Shown here: positions 7,374 through 15,247 of the stretch, piece after piece | Numbering within the stretch: position 1 is the first letter of the stretch | Layout of the letters: each line of letters starts with the position of its first letter | Assembly (NCBI GenBank): GCA_031422335.1 | Contig: JANOQW010000026.1 | Coordinates: forward strand, 1-32,296 | DNA: 32,296 nt | Direction: 5' to 3' | DNA from: Methylotenera_A sp031422335 | GTDB taxonomy: Bacteria; Pseudomonadota; Gammaproteobacteria; Burkholderiales; Methylophilaceae | Translations under genes and position numbers: made by a program | The notes under the pieces: generated by a model | What the model saw: the letters and a program-made list of their open reading frames with translations, nothing else | Database searches by the model: none | What the model was told of the DNA's origin: nothing

Positions 7374-10300
7374 GCAAAATAAAGAAGCTAAAGGTTTTTT
7401 TGAAAAGTTAATCGCGTTTGCCATTGATCAGCGCTGGCTGGTAATGCTGATTAGCTTGGCCATCGCAATATTAGGCGTTGTAAGTTATCAGTATTTGCCA
7501 ATTGATGCGGTGCCTGATATTACTAATGTGCAAGTGCAAATTAACTCAGCTGCCGCTGGCTATTCGCCATTAGAAACCGAGCAGCGTATTACCTACCCAG
7601 TAGAAACGGCCATGGCAGGGTTGCCGCATTTAGAAGAAACACGCTCAATTTCGCGCTATGGTTTATCTCAAGTGACGGTTGTGTTTAAAGAAGGTACCGA
7701 TATTTACTTTGCACGCCAGCTAGTGGCTGAGCGTATTGCGCAAGTAAAAGAAAAGTTACCAGCAGGCATTGCCTCTGAAATGGGGCCCACGGCCACAGGT
7801 TTGGGCGAAATTTTTATGTGGATAGTGGCAGCCGAACCTGGCGCACTGAAAGCGGATGGCACGCCTTACACTCCGATGGATTTGCGCGAAGTGCAAGATT
7901 GGATTATTAAACCGCAATTACGCAATGTGCCAGGCGTGACAGAAATCAACACCATTGGCGGATTTAATAAACAATTTCAAATAGCGCCAAACTTAGATGC
8001 TTTAGTCAATTACGGCCTAACGCTAAGCGATATTTTGAACGCCTTAGAAAAAAATACCAATAACCAAGGTGCTGGCTATATTGAAAAGTTAGGCGAGCAA
8101 TATTTAATTCGTGTGCCAGCGCAAATTTTGGTGGACAGTAAAGATAGAAATTTAGCATTAGATGCGCTCAGCAATATTGTGGTTGATACTAAAAATGGTA
8201 CGCCTATTCGCGTGCAAGATGTAGCGAGCGTTTCAACAGGTAGCGATTTACGCACGGGTGCCGCCACCATGAATGGTGAAGAAGTGGTGCTGGGTACTGT
8301 GTTTATGTTGATGGGCGAGAATAGCCGCACGGTATCGCAAGCTGTCGCAACTAGGCTGGCAGAAGTGAATAAAACACTGCCAGCGGGCATTACAGCCAAC
8401 ACCGTGTATGACCGTACTATTTTAATAGTTGCAGCCATTAATACGGTTAAAAAGAATCTGGTTGAAGGCGCGTTGTTGGTGATTGCGATATTGTTTATAT
8501 TTTTGGGTAATATTCGCGCCGCCATTATCACCATGTGCGTGATTCCGTTGGTGATGCTAATGACGTTTACTGGCATGGTGTCTAACAAAGTTAGTGCTAA
8601 TTTAATGAGCCTTGGCGCGCTGGATTTCGGCATTATTATTGATGGTGCGGTGGTGATTGTAGAAAATGCCATGCGCCGCCTTGCGCATACACAAGGCACC
8701 TTAGGGCGCAACCTAACACGGCAAGAGCGATTTACAGAAGTGTTCTCAGCCGCGCGCGAGGCGCGTCGCCCCCTGATATACGGCCAATTGATTATTATGG
8801 CGGTATATTTACCTATATTTGCGCTAACAGGCGTTGAGGGCAAAATGTTTCACCCGATGGCGTTTACGGTGGTGATTGCTTTAATCGCGGCGATGATGAT
8901 TTCCGTCACATTTATACCTGCTGCCATCGCATTATTTGTGACAGGACGTGTGGAAGAAAAAGAAAATAAAGTGATGCAGCTAGCCAAAAAAATCTATACG
9001 CCCGTATTAGATTGGACGCTAGTGAATAAAGCCGTGGTGTTGACGCTAGCGATAACAACGGTGGTGCTAAGTGGCTTATTGCTCACCCACATGGGCAGTG
9101 AATTTGTGCCCAGTTTAGATGAAGGCGATATTGCCATGCACGCCTTGCGTATTCCAGGCACCAGTTTAAGCCAAGCAGTAGTCATGCAAGAAGAGCTAGA
9201 AAAAACTATTAAAACCTTTCCGCAGATTGATAAAGTATATGCCAAGCTGGGTACCGCAGAAATCGCTACCGACCCCATGCCACCTAGTGTTGCGGATACT
9301 TTTTTAATTTTAAAATCACGATCAGACTGGCCAGACCCTTCTTTAAGTAAAAATGCTTTAATTGCACAAATTCAAGCGGCGGTGGCTAAAGTACCAGGTA
9401 ATAATTATGAATTTACCCAGCCGATACAAATGCGTTTTAACGAGCTGATTTCTGGTGTACGTAGTGATGTGGCGGTAAAAGTGTTTGGCGATAACTTAGA
9501 AAGTATGACAGAAACCGCTGAACAAATTGCCGAAGTACTAGAAAAAACCCAAGGTAGTGCCGATGTAAAAGTAGAGCAAACCACGGGTTTGCCTGTGTTA
9601 ACGGTGAATATCGATCGTGAAAAAATTGCGCGTTTGGGTGTGAACATGGAAGACATTCAAACAGCGGTAAGTATTGCCATGAATGGCGCACATGCTGGCA
9701 CGGTGTATGACGGCGATAGGCGTTTTGACATTGTGGTGAGGCTAGATGAATCGCAGCGCTTGGATACCGACATGCTTGAACGCTTGCCGATTAAGCTGAA
9801 CGTGAATAATACGGCCACTTATATGCGCTTAAGCGAGCTGGCCAGCCTAGTTGTAGCACAAGGTGCCAACCAGTTTAGCCGCGCTAATGGTAAACGTAAT
9901 GTAGTGGTAACGGCCAATGTGCGTAACCGCGATATTGGCAGTTTTGTGGCAGAGGCGAAAGCAGGTATTGCTGAAAGTGTAAAAATACCCGCAGGCAATT
10001 GGCTAGAGTGGGGCGGCACATTTAAGCAATTACAATCAGCCGCTAACCGCTTAAAAATCGTCATACCATTGGCTTTAATTATTGTATTTATGCTGCTTTA
10101 CGCCGCAATGAATGATGGCCAGTCAAAAAGTTCTGGTAACTTTAGAGATGGCTTAATCGTGTTCAGTGGTATTCCGTTTGCGCTCACTGGCGGCGTGACT
10201 GCTTTATGGCTCGCCGGCATCCCACTTTCCATCTCCGCAGGCGTTGGCTTTATTGCACTATCGGGCGTGGCAGTGCTAAACGGTTTGGTGATGATTACCT

Positions 10301-10557
10301 TTATCAATAATTTACGTGCCGAAGGCCAAGCGCTAAATGAGGCGGTGCGAGAAGGCGCATTGACAAGGCTGCGCCCTATTTTGATGACCGCATTAGTCGC
10401 CTCATTTGGCTTTATCCCAATGGCGATTGCGACAGGTGTAGGCGCAGAGGTGCAACGGCCTTTGGCCACAGTCGTTATTGGCGGCGTGCTGTCATCTACA
10501 TTGTTGACATTGCTGGTGCTGCCGCTACTTTACAAAATGATTCATGCTAAGCAATAA
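7363..10557 (+). CDS. czcA: CzcA-type heavy-metal RND efflux pump
   Basis: The proton-driven inner-membrane pump (HME-RND family) of 1064 residues. It has the usual N-terminal helix, two large periplasmic loops and two blocks of membrane helices. The fourth-helix proton-relay motif is D421-F-G-x3-D427-G-x5-E434-N, the pattern of divalent-cation pumps (Zn/Co/Cd/Ni); CusA copper/silver pumps lack it. The reading frame extends up to a TTG at 7342, but the ATG at 7363 has a GGAG ribosome site and overlaps the czcB end by 11 bases, as expected in this operon. It is last in the operon; a convergent hairpin follows at 10600. The metal specificity is inferred from the motif. Confidence 0.95.
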   Translation: MTIKQNKEAKGFFEKLIAFAIDQRWLVMLISLAIAILGVVSYQYLPIDAVPDITNVQVQINSAAAGYSPLETEQRITYPVETAMAGLPHLEETRSISRYGLSQVTVVFKEGTDIYFARQLVAERIAQVKEKLPAGIASEMGPTATGLGEIFMWIVAAEPGALKADGTPYTPMDLREVQDWIIKPQLRNVPGVTEINTIGGFNKQFQIAPNLDALVNYGLTLSDILNALEKNTNNQGAGYIEKLGEQYLIRVPAQILVDSKDRNLALDALSNIVVDTKNGTPIRVQDVASVSTGSDLRTGAATMNGEEVVLGTVFMLMGENSRTVSQAVATRLAEVNKTLPAGITANTVYDRTILIVAAINTVKKNLVEGALLVIAILFIFLGNIRAAIITMCVIPLVMLMTFTGMVSNKVSANLMSLGALDFGIIIDGAVVIVENAMRRLAHTQGTLGRNLTRQERFTEVFSAAREARRPLIYGQLIIMAVYLPIFALTGVEGKMFHPMAFTVVIALIAAMMISVTFIPAAIALFVTGRVEEKENKVMQLAKKIYTPVLDWTLVNKAVVLTLAITTVVLSGLLLTHMGSEFVPSLDEGDIAMHALRIPGTSLSQAVVMQEELEKTIKTFPQIDKVYAKLGTAEIATDPMPPSVADTFLILKSRSDWPDPSLSKNALIAQIQAAVAKVPGNNYEFTQPIQMRFNELISGVRSDVAVKVFGDNLESMTETAEQIAEVLEKTQGSADVKVEQTTGLPVLTVNIDREKIARLGVNMEDIQTAVSIAMNGAHAGTVYDGDRRFDIVVRLDESQRLDTDMLERLPIKLNVNNTATYMRLSELASLVVAQGANQFSRANGKRNVVVTANVRNRDIGSFVAEAKAGIAESVKIPAGNWLEWGGTFKQLQSAANRLKIVIPLALIIVFMLLYAAMNDGQSKSSGNFRDGLIVFSGIPFALTGGVTALWLAGIPLSISAGVGFIALSGVAVLNGLVMITFINNLRAEGQALNEAVREGALTRLRPILMTALVASFGFIPMAIATGVGAEVQRPLATVVIGGVLSSTLLTLLVLPLLYKMIHAKQ

Positions 10558-10599
10558 AATGGCTTAATCTAAAATATTAAACTATGCAAAAAAAGAAAA

Positions 10600-10640
10600 A
10601 ATGCCCTGCAAGCCGCATAGATATTTGCTTGCAGGGCATT
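10600..10640 (-). terminator. Terminator of htpG / hairpin repeat copy 2
   Basis: The same 13-bp stem as at 469-509 (AATGCCCTGCAAG) with a 15-nt loop, between convergent czcA and htpG. On the minus strand it is followed by TTTTTCTTTTTTTG, making a good terminator for htpG. On the plus strand the tail is poor, so czcA would be terminated less well. The loop runs in the opposite direction to copy 1 relative to the T-tract. Confidence 0.8.
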
Positions 10641-10677
10641 TGCTTGAGTGTTGCTTAAATGATTTAATTAAAAGCTA

Positions 10678-12627
10678 TTAAACTAACAAACTATTCATTC
10701 TTTTGACAAAACTGGCGGGGTCATTCAAAGTGCCGCCTTCTGCCAACAAAGCTTGATCGAATACCAAATGCGCTAAATCTGCAAACTTTGCTTCTTCAGT
10801 CTCATTTTCTAAGCGCTGCACCAATTTATGCGCTGGGTTCAGCTCTAAAATCGGTTTGCTTTCGGGCGCATTTTGCCCCGCCGCTTTTAAAATACGCGCC
10901 ATGTTGCCCGATAAATCATGCTCGCCAGCCACCAAGCAAGCGGGTGAATCGGTTAAGCGATGCGTGACGCGCACTTCTTTCACTGCATCACCCAGTGTAG
11001 ATTTAACACGCTCAATTAAGGATTTTGCTTCTTCTTCAATTTTCTTTTGGATTTCTTTTTCGGTATCACTTTCTAGCGCGCCTAAATCTAAATCACCTTT
11101 GGCGATAGATTGCAGTTTTTTGCCCTCAAATTCAGTCAAGCTGCCCAGCAACCACTCGTCTACTTTGTCGCTTAACAATAATACTTCGATATTTTTCTTG
11201 CGGAAAATCTCTAAGTGCGGGCTGTGTTGTGCAGCCGCAAAACTATCGGCGGTAATGTAGTAAATAGCCGTTTGTTCGGGCTGCATTTTAGCAATATAAT
11301 CATTTAGAGAGATGCTCTGCACACTAGCATCCATGCGGGTGCTGGCGAAGCGTAAAAGACTCGCTATTTTATCTTTATTGGCAAAATCTTCGCCTGGACC
11401 TTCTTTAAGCACACGGCCAAATTCGCTCCAAAATATTGCATAATCGTCAGGTTTATCTGTTGCCATGTCTTCTAGCAAACCCAGCACTTTTTTCACAGAG
11501 ACATTTTTAATCGCATCGACATCACGGCTATCTTGCAAAATTTCACGCGATACGTTCAGAGGTAAATCAGCAGAATCAATCACACCGCGCACAAAACGCA
11601 AATATTGTGGCATTAATTTATCTGCGTCTTCCATAATAAACACACGTTTTACATACAGTTTTATGCCATGACGGCGCTCGCGGTCATACAAATCAAACGG
11701 CGCTTTACTCGGAATATACAGCAGCGAAATATATTCTTGTTTGCCCTCCACACGGCTATGGCTGTAAGCCAGTGGTGCTTGAAAATCGTGCGAAACGTGT
11801 TTGTAAAACTCGTTATATTCTTCTGTTGTGATGTCATTTTTGGCTCTAGCCCACAAGGCTGAGGCTTTATTCACTGCCTCAAATTCATCAGTAGCCACCA
11901 TCTCGCCTGGCTTTTGAATACCATCAGAACCCTGCTCGCCTTCTTTCCATTCGCTTTTTTGCATCACAATCGGCAGCGTAATGTGGTCAGAATATTTACG
12001 AATGATGGATTTTAATTGCCAATCGTTTAAAAATTCGTCTTCATCTTTGCGCAAATGCAGCGTTATTTCTGTACCACGAGAGGCTTTTTCAGCAGCCTCA
12101 AGCGTATAGTCACCCTCACCTGCGCTTTGCCATTTAACCGCATCGGTGCTGCCTGCGCGGCGTGTAGTTAAAGTGACTTTATCGGCAATAATAAAACTTG
12201 AATAAAAGCCCACGCCAAATTGACCGATTAAATTTGCGTCTTTCGCCTCATCACCACTTAAACTTTGAAAGAACTCTTTGGTACCCGATTTTGCAATAGT
12301 ACCAATATTGGCAATCACCTCATCGCGACTCATACCAATACCATTGTCAGAAATGGTGACCGTACGCGCTGCTTTATCAAACCCCACGGTAATTTTTAGC
12401 TCACTGTCGTTTTCATACAGCGCACTATTGGCCAGCGCCTCAAACCGCAGTTTATCGGCTGCGTCCGAAGCGTTACTAATTAGCTCACGCAGTACAATCT
12501 CTTTATTGCTGTATAGCGAGTGAATCATCAGCTGCATCAGCTGTTTTACTTCGGCTTGAAACTCACGTTTCTCAGTCACCGACTTTTCTGCCTCTGTTTT
12601 TTTTGTAGCGGTTTTTTGCGCTGCCAT
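10678..12627 (-). CDS. htpG: Hsp90 family chaperone HtpG
   Basis: Bacterial Hsp90, an ATP-dependent cytoplasmic chaperone. The N-terminal GHKL ATPase motifs are visible: ELISNASDAADKLR (about 48-61), DNGIGM (about 98-103) and GQFGVGFYSSF. The middle and C-terminal dimerisation domains are complete. The 649 residues slightly exceed E. coli HtpG (624), mainly because of a 20-residue Lys/Thr-rich N-terminal extension. The ATG has an AAGGGA ribosome site and no later methionine lies before the family start, so the extension seems real. A heat-shock promoter lies upstream and a hairpin terminator downstream, so it is probably monocistronic. Confidence 0.97.
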   Translation of the reverse strand: MAAQKTATKKTEAEKSVTEKREFQAEVKQLMQLMIHSLYSNKEIVLRELISNASDAADKLRFEALANSALYENDSELKITVGFDKAARTVTISDNGIGMSRDEVIANIGTIAKSGTKEFFQSLSGDEAKDANLIGQFGVGFYSSFIIADKVTLTTRRAGSTDAVKWQSAGEGDYTLEAAEKASRGTEITLHLRKDEDEFLNDWQLKSIIRKYSDHITLPIVMQKSEWKEGEQGSDGIQKPGEMVATDEFEAVNKASALWARAKNDITTEEYNEFYKHVSHDFQAPLAYSHSRVEGKQEYISLLYIPSKAPFDLYDRERRHGIKLYVKRVFIMEDADKLMPQYLRFVRGVIDSADLPLNVSREILQDSRDVDAIKNVSVKKVLGLLEDMATDKPDDYAIFWSEFGRVLKEGPGEDFANKDKIASLLRFASTRMDASVQSISLNDYIAKMQPEQTAIYYITADSFAAAQHSPHLEIFRKKNIEVLLLSDKVDEWLLGSLTEFEGKKLQSIAKGDLDLGALESDTEKEIQKKIEEEAKSLIERVKSTLGDAVKEVRVTHRLTDSPACLVAGEHDLSGNMARILKAAGQNAPESKPILELNPAHKLVQRLENETEEAKFADLAHLVFDQALLAEGGTLNDPASFVKRMNSLLV

Positions 12628-12664
12628 GTAAATCCCTTAGTTGTTAGATTGAACTTAACTTTAT

Positions 12665-12692
12665 AAATTGGGTTTAAATGATAGATTTCAAG
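12665..12692 (-). promoter_or_regulatory. Sigma-32-type heat-shock promoter of htpG
   Basis: On the minus strand CTTGAA (12687-12692) is separated by 14 bp from CCCAATTT (12665-12672), matching the sigma-32 consensus CTTGAA-N13/14-CCCCATNT in 12 or more positions. It lies about 40 bp upstream of the htpG start codon, where expected for a heat-shock chaperone gene. Confidence 0.7.
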
Positions 12693-12712
12693 TAAAATTT
12701 ATTGGTAACTAC

Positions 12713-12985
12713 ATGGCAAAAATTAACATTAAAGAAATTGATTTAAGCACCTATAAAGTAACGGTGGTGGATGCGCACGTAACTACACATGAAGTGACGG
12801 TAAATTGGGGCTACGCGCTCAGCTTAACTGCGAGTAAAATATCCACTGAACAGTTAATCAAGAATGCGTTTGAGTTTTTGCTGGCGCGAGAGTCCAATTC
12901 TAGTATTTTACGTCATTTTGAATTAAGTCAAATTGGACTTTATTTTCCTGAATTTGAGGAAAATATGCGCAACCAATTGTCTTGA
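12713..12985 (+). CDS. Small conserved-looking protein of unknown function
   Basis: A 90-residue protein I do not recognise by name. It has no signal peptide, no membrane helix and no cysteines. The sequence alternates beta-like segments (YKVTVVDAHVTTHEVTV) with helical ones (TEQLIKNAFEFLLARE) and ends in an acidic tail, so it looks like a folded cytoplasmic protein. The frame is open from a TTG at 12668, but that region overlaps the htpG heat-shock promoter, so the ATG at 12713 is chosen; its ribosome site is weak. It is divergent from htpG and 62 bp upstream of ppx on the same strand, so it could be cotranscribed with ppx. Confidence 0.65.
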   Translation: MAKINIKEIDLSTYKVTVVDAHVTTHEVTVNWGYALSLTASKISTEQLIKNAFEFLLARESNSSILRHFELSQIGLYFPEFEENMRNQLS

Positions 12986-13047
12986 ATGTTTAAAATATAA
13001 TTCATTTAATGTCACAAATCCGCACAATAAATATGCTATAAAAGCAT

Positions 13048-14589
13048 ATGCAAAACGATAATACTGTTTCAACCAACCAACCCATAGAAACCTTACTGGC
13101 CGCCGTTGATTTAGGCTCAAATAGTTTTAGATTAGAAATTGGCCGCTATAACAATGGCCAAATTCATCGTGTGGATTACCTAAAAGAAACGGTGCGCCAA
13201 GGCGGCGATTTAGATGCAGAGCGCAATTTAAAGCCAGAAGCCATTGAGCGCGGTCTTAAATGTTTAGCGCGCTTTGGCGAGGCGATTAAAAGTTTCCCCA
13301 AACAAAATGTGCGCGCGGTGGCCACACAAACGCTACGTGAGGCCAAAAATCGTGACGTGTTTTTAAAGTTAGCCAAAAAATCGCTCGGCTTTGATGTGGA
13401 GGTGATTTCTGGCGTCGAAGAGGCGCGGCTGATTTACCAAGGCGTAAGCCGTTTATTGCCACAATCGGACGAGCGACGCTTGGTGATTGATATTGGCGGC
13501 CGCTCCACTGAGTTTATTTTAGGCCACCATTTAACTGCCGAAACCACCGATTCATTGCGTGTTGGCTCAGTCACTTGGTCACTCAAGTATTTTTCTGATG
13601 GACAACTGAGTGAGAAAAACTTTGAACGCGCAGAAATTGCTGCTGAATCATTTTTAGATGCCGTAGCCGATACTTACCAACACCAATGTTGGGATGTAGC
13701 GTATGGCGCGTCAGGCACGGTAGGTGCCATTGCCGAGGTGTTGGCAGGTGCGGGCTTTGCTGATGATATAGTGACTCGTAAGGGATTGGCGTGGTTACGC
13801 GCGCAGCTTATTAAGGCAAAAACTGTAGATAAATTAGAGTTAATCGGCCTAAAAGAAGAACGTAAGGCCGTGATAGCGGGCGGCCTTAGTGTGCTGACTG
13901 GGGTATTTGATTTGCTTAAAATTGATAGCTTGAACGTGGCCAAAGGCGCACTGCGGCATGGTTTGCTGTATGACATGATGGGGCAAAACGACGATAGCGC
14001 CAAAGACTTGCGTAATGCTTCTATTAACAACTTAATTACGCGTTTTGCGGTAAATAAAACCCATGCAAATAATGTAGCAAAAGTAGCCTTGGTTTTTTTA
14101 AATGCGCTATTGCCACAGCCAGAAGAAGATAACAAAAATAATTTTAATGTGCGCCGATTGAAACAAAAGTTGGGCTGGGCAGCATTGTGCCACGAGGTTG
14201 GCAGCGCAATTTCGCATAGTGAATCGCAAAAGCATGGCGCTTATATTGTAGATAATACGGAGTTGATGGGCTTTGCACAAAGTGAGTTGCACCGATTAAG
14301 TTTATTAGTGCTGGGGCATTGCGGTAAGCTTAAAAAATTAGAGGCAGATTTTAATGATGATAGTTTTATTTATCAGTTGATTTCGCTCAGGCTGGCGGTT
14401 ATTTTTTGTCACTCGCGCCATATGCCAGTGCTTAAAAATATCCGTTTTGAGTGCGCAGGCAACACCTTTTTGCTTGGCCTGCCAAGTGCTTGGCAGCAGG
14501 CTTTTCCACAAACTTCTTATTTACTAGAAGAGGAAGTGTTGGCTTGGCAAAAAACCACTTGGAGCTTAGTCGTATCAATACAAGACTAA
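13048..14589 (+). CDS. ppx: Exopolyphosphatase (Ppx/GppA family)
   Basis: Ppx removes terminal phosphates from inorganic polyphosphate; the close paralogue GppA acts on pppGpp. The 513 residues equal the length of E. coli Ppx. Actin-like ATPase-fold motifs are clear: DLGSNS (21-26), ATQTLREAKN, SGVEEARLIYQG, DIGGRSTE (148-155) and GASGTVGA. A C-terminal HD-like region (LGWAALCHEVGSAISHS) completes it. Adjacent ppk and sixA support polyphosphate metabolism over GppA, though dual activity is possible. No ribosome site is visible; the ATG lies in a small hairpin and close to a candidate -10, so the transcript may be nearly leaderless. Confidence 0.92.
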   Translation: MQNDNTVSTNQPIETLLAAVDLGSNSFRLEIGRYNNGQIHRVDYLKETVRQGGDLDAERNLKPEAIERGLKCLARFGEAIKSFPKQNVRAVATQTLREAKNRDVFLKLAKKSLGFDVEVISGVEEARLIYQGVSRLLPQSDERRLVIDIGGRSTEFILGHHLTAETTDSLRVGSVTWSLKYFSDGQLSEKNFERAEIAAESFLDAVADTYQHQCWDVAYGASGTVGAIAEVLAGAGFADDIVTRKGLAWLRAQLIKAKTVDKLELIGLKEERKAVIAGGLSVLTGVFDLLKIDSLNVAKGALRHGLLYDMMGQNDDSAKDLRNASINNLITRFAVNKTHANNVAKVALVFLNALLPQPEEDNKNNFNVRRLKQKLGWAALCHEVGSAISHSESQKHGAYIVDNTELMGFAQSELHRLSLLVLGHCGKLKKLEADFNDDSFIYQLISLRLAVIFCHSRHMPVLKNIRFECAGNTFLLGLPSAWQQAFPQTSYLLEEEVLAWQKTTWSLVVSIQD

Positions 14590-14617
14590 CGCTATCACAC
14601 TGATTTTTCTAGAAAAT

Positions 14618-14635
14618 ATGACCGTTTTATGACAG
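14618..14635 (-). promoter_or_regulatory. Reverse-oriented Pho box
   Basis: On the minus strand CTGTCAT-AAAA-CGGTCAT, two 7-base units 11 bp apart with an A-rich spacer. This matches the PhoB consensus CTGTCAT-N4-CTGTCAT at 13 of 14 unit positions. It is immediately next to the -35 (TTGACA, 14636-14641) of the plus-strand basic-protein gene but points the other way, toward the ppx end. I see no good -10 downstream of it on the minus strand. Confidence 0.5.
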
Positions 14636-14663
14636 TTGACAAGCGAATTAAACGGTATAAACT
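14636..14663 (+). promoter_or_regulatory. Promoter of the basic RHH-protein gene
   Basis: A perfect -35 TTGACA (14636-14641) with a 16-bp spacer to TAAACT (14658-14663); an alternative -10, TATAAA at 14656, would leave only 14 bp. The -10 region lies inside the 29-bp palindrome, so a protein bound there would block RNA polymerase. Confidence 0.5.
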
Positions 14664-14677
14664 GTTTATACCGTTTA
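14649..14677. promoter_or_regulatory. 29-bp perfect palindrome (probable operator)
   Basis: TAAACGGTATAAAC, one central T, then the exact reverse complement. It sits between the -35 and the ribosome site (AGGAGA, about 14680-14685) of the next gene, which encodes a ribbon-helix-helix domain. The placement is typical of an autoregulatory operator. An RNA hairpin role is also possible, since the stem would be 14 bp. Confidence 0.6.
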
Positions 14678-14690
14678 TTAGGAGATAACC

Positions 14691-15224
14691 ATGTCAGAAG
14701 CTATATCAAAGCCAGCCATTAAAGTCGCTGTTGTTAAAACGACTGCTGTTAAAACAGCCGTCACCAAAACCAGTGTCGCAAAACCTAGACCATCAAGAGC
14801 ACGACCTAAACCTATTGTTAAGCCTATTGTTAAGCCTATTGCTAAGCCTGTGGCCGCCAAGTCTCCAGTTGCTGTTAGTAGTAAAGTCGCTAAAATTGTA
14901 CCCAAAACGACAGCACCAATAAAAGCAGCTCCAGCTAGAAACACTACAAAAAAAGTGGCAAAAAAATATGATAAAAAGCCAACTAAAAAAGACAAGCCAG
15001 AAAAAGTTAAAATGGAGCGCGACAGCTTTACCATGCCAAAAGATGAATACGCGCAACTTACTTTGCTGAAAGCGCGCTTAAGCTCGATGGGCCAACCCGC
15101 TAAAAAAAGTGAGTTGCTGCGCGCAGGCATTAAGCTGCTAGCTGCTATGAGCGACAATACGCTAAAAACAACATTAGCTAAAATTCCCGTGATTAAAACT
15201 GGGCGGCCTAAGAAAAAAGATTAG
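14691..15224 (+). CDS. Lysine-rich histone-like protein with C-terminal RHH domain
   Basis: A 177-residue very basic protein in two parts. Residues 1-107 are Lys/Ala/Pro/Thr/Val-rich and low-complexity, like the tail of histone H1 or AlgP, with a short K-P-I-V tandem repeat (40-51). Residues 108-154 read as a ribbon-helix-helix fold: strand DSFTMPK, helix DEYAQLTLLKARLSS, helix KKSELLRAGIKLLAAM. The end (GRPKKKD) is basic like an AT-hook. It most likely binds DNA. It lies between ppx and the convergent sixA/ppk. AlgP of Pseudomonas, also H1-like, is known from polyphosphate granules, so a granule-nucleoid link is a reasonable inference but unproven. It has a strong ribosome site and a palindromic operator upstream. 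Confidence 0.8.
   Translation: MSEAISKPAIKVAVVKTTAVKTAVTKTSVAKPRPSRARPKPIVKPIVKPIAKPVAAKSPVAVSSKVAKIVPKTTAPIKAAPARNTTKKVAKKYDKKPTKKDKPEKVKMERDSFTMPKDEYAQLTLLKARLSSMGQPAKKSELLRAGIKLLAAMSDNTLKTTLAKIPVIKTGRPKKKD
14811..14846 (+). repeat. 12-bp tandem repeat, three units, encoding K-P-I-V
   Basis: Three consecutive units of CCTATTGTTAAG (the third with one change) within the basic-protein gene. They give P-I-V-K repeats in frame. The near identity at DNA level suggests recent duplication by slippage. Confidence 0.85.
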
Positions 15225-15247
15225 CCAAGTTTAAATTAAAATGTAAG

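Noticed and set aside
8076..8843. Long minus-strand frame within czcA (255 codons)
   Set aside because: It is antisense to conserved RND pump sequence, with low-complexity Thr/Ser/Ala composition typical of shadow frames.
13009..13026. Full Pho box before ppx
   Set aside because: Only the first unit (ATGTCAC) fits; the second is 2 of 7, so it is not listed as a feature.
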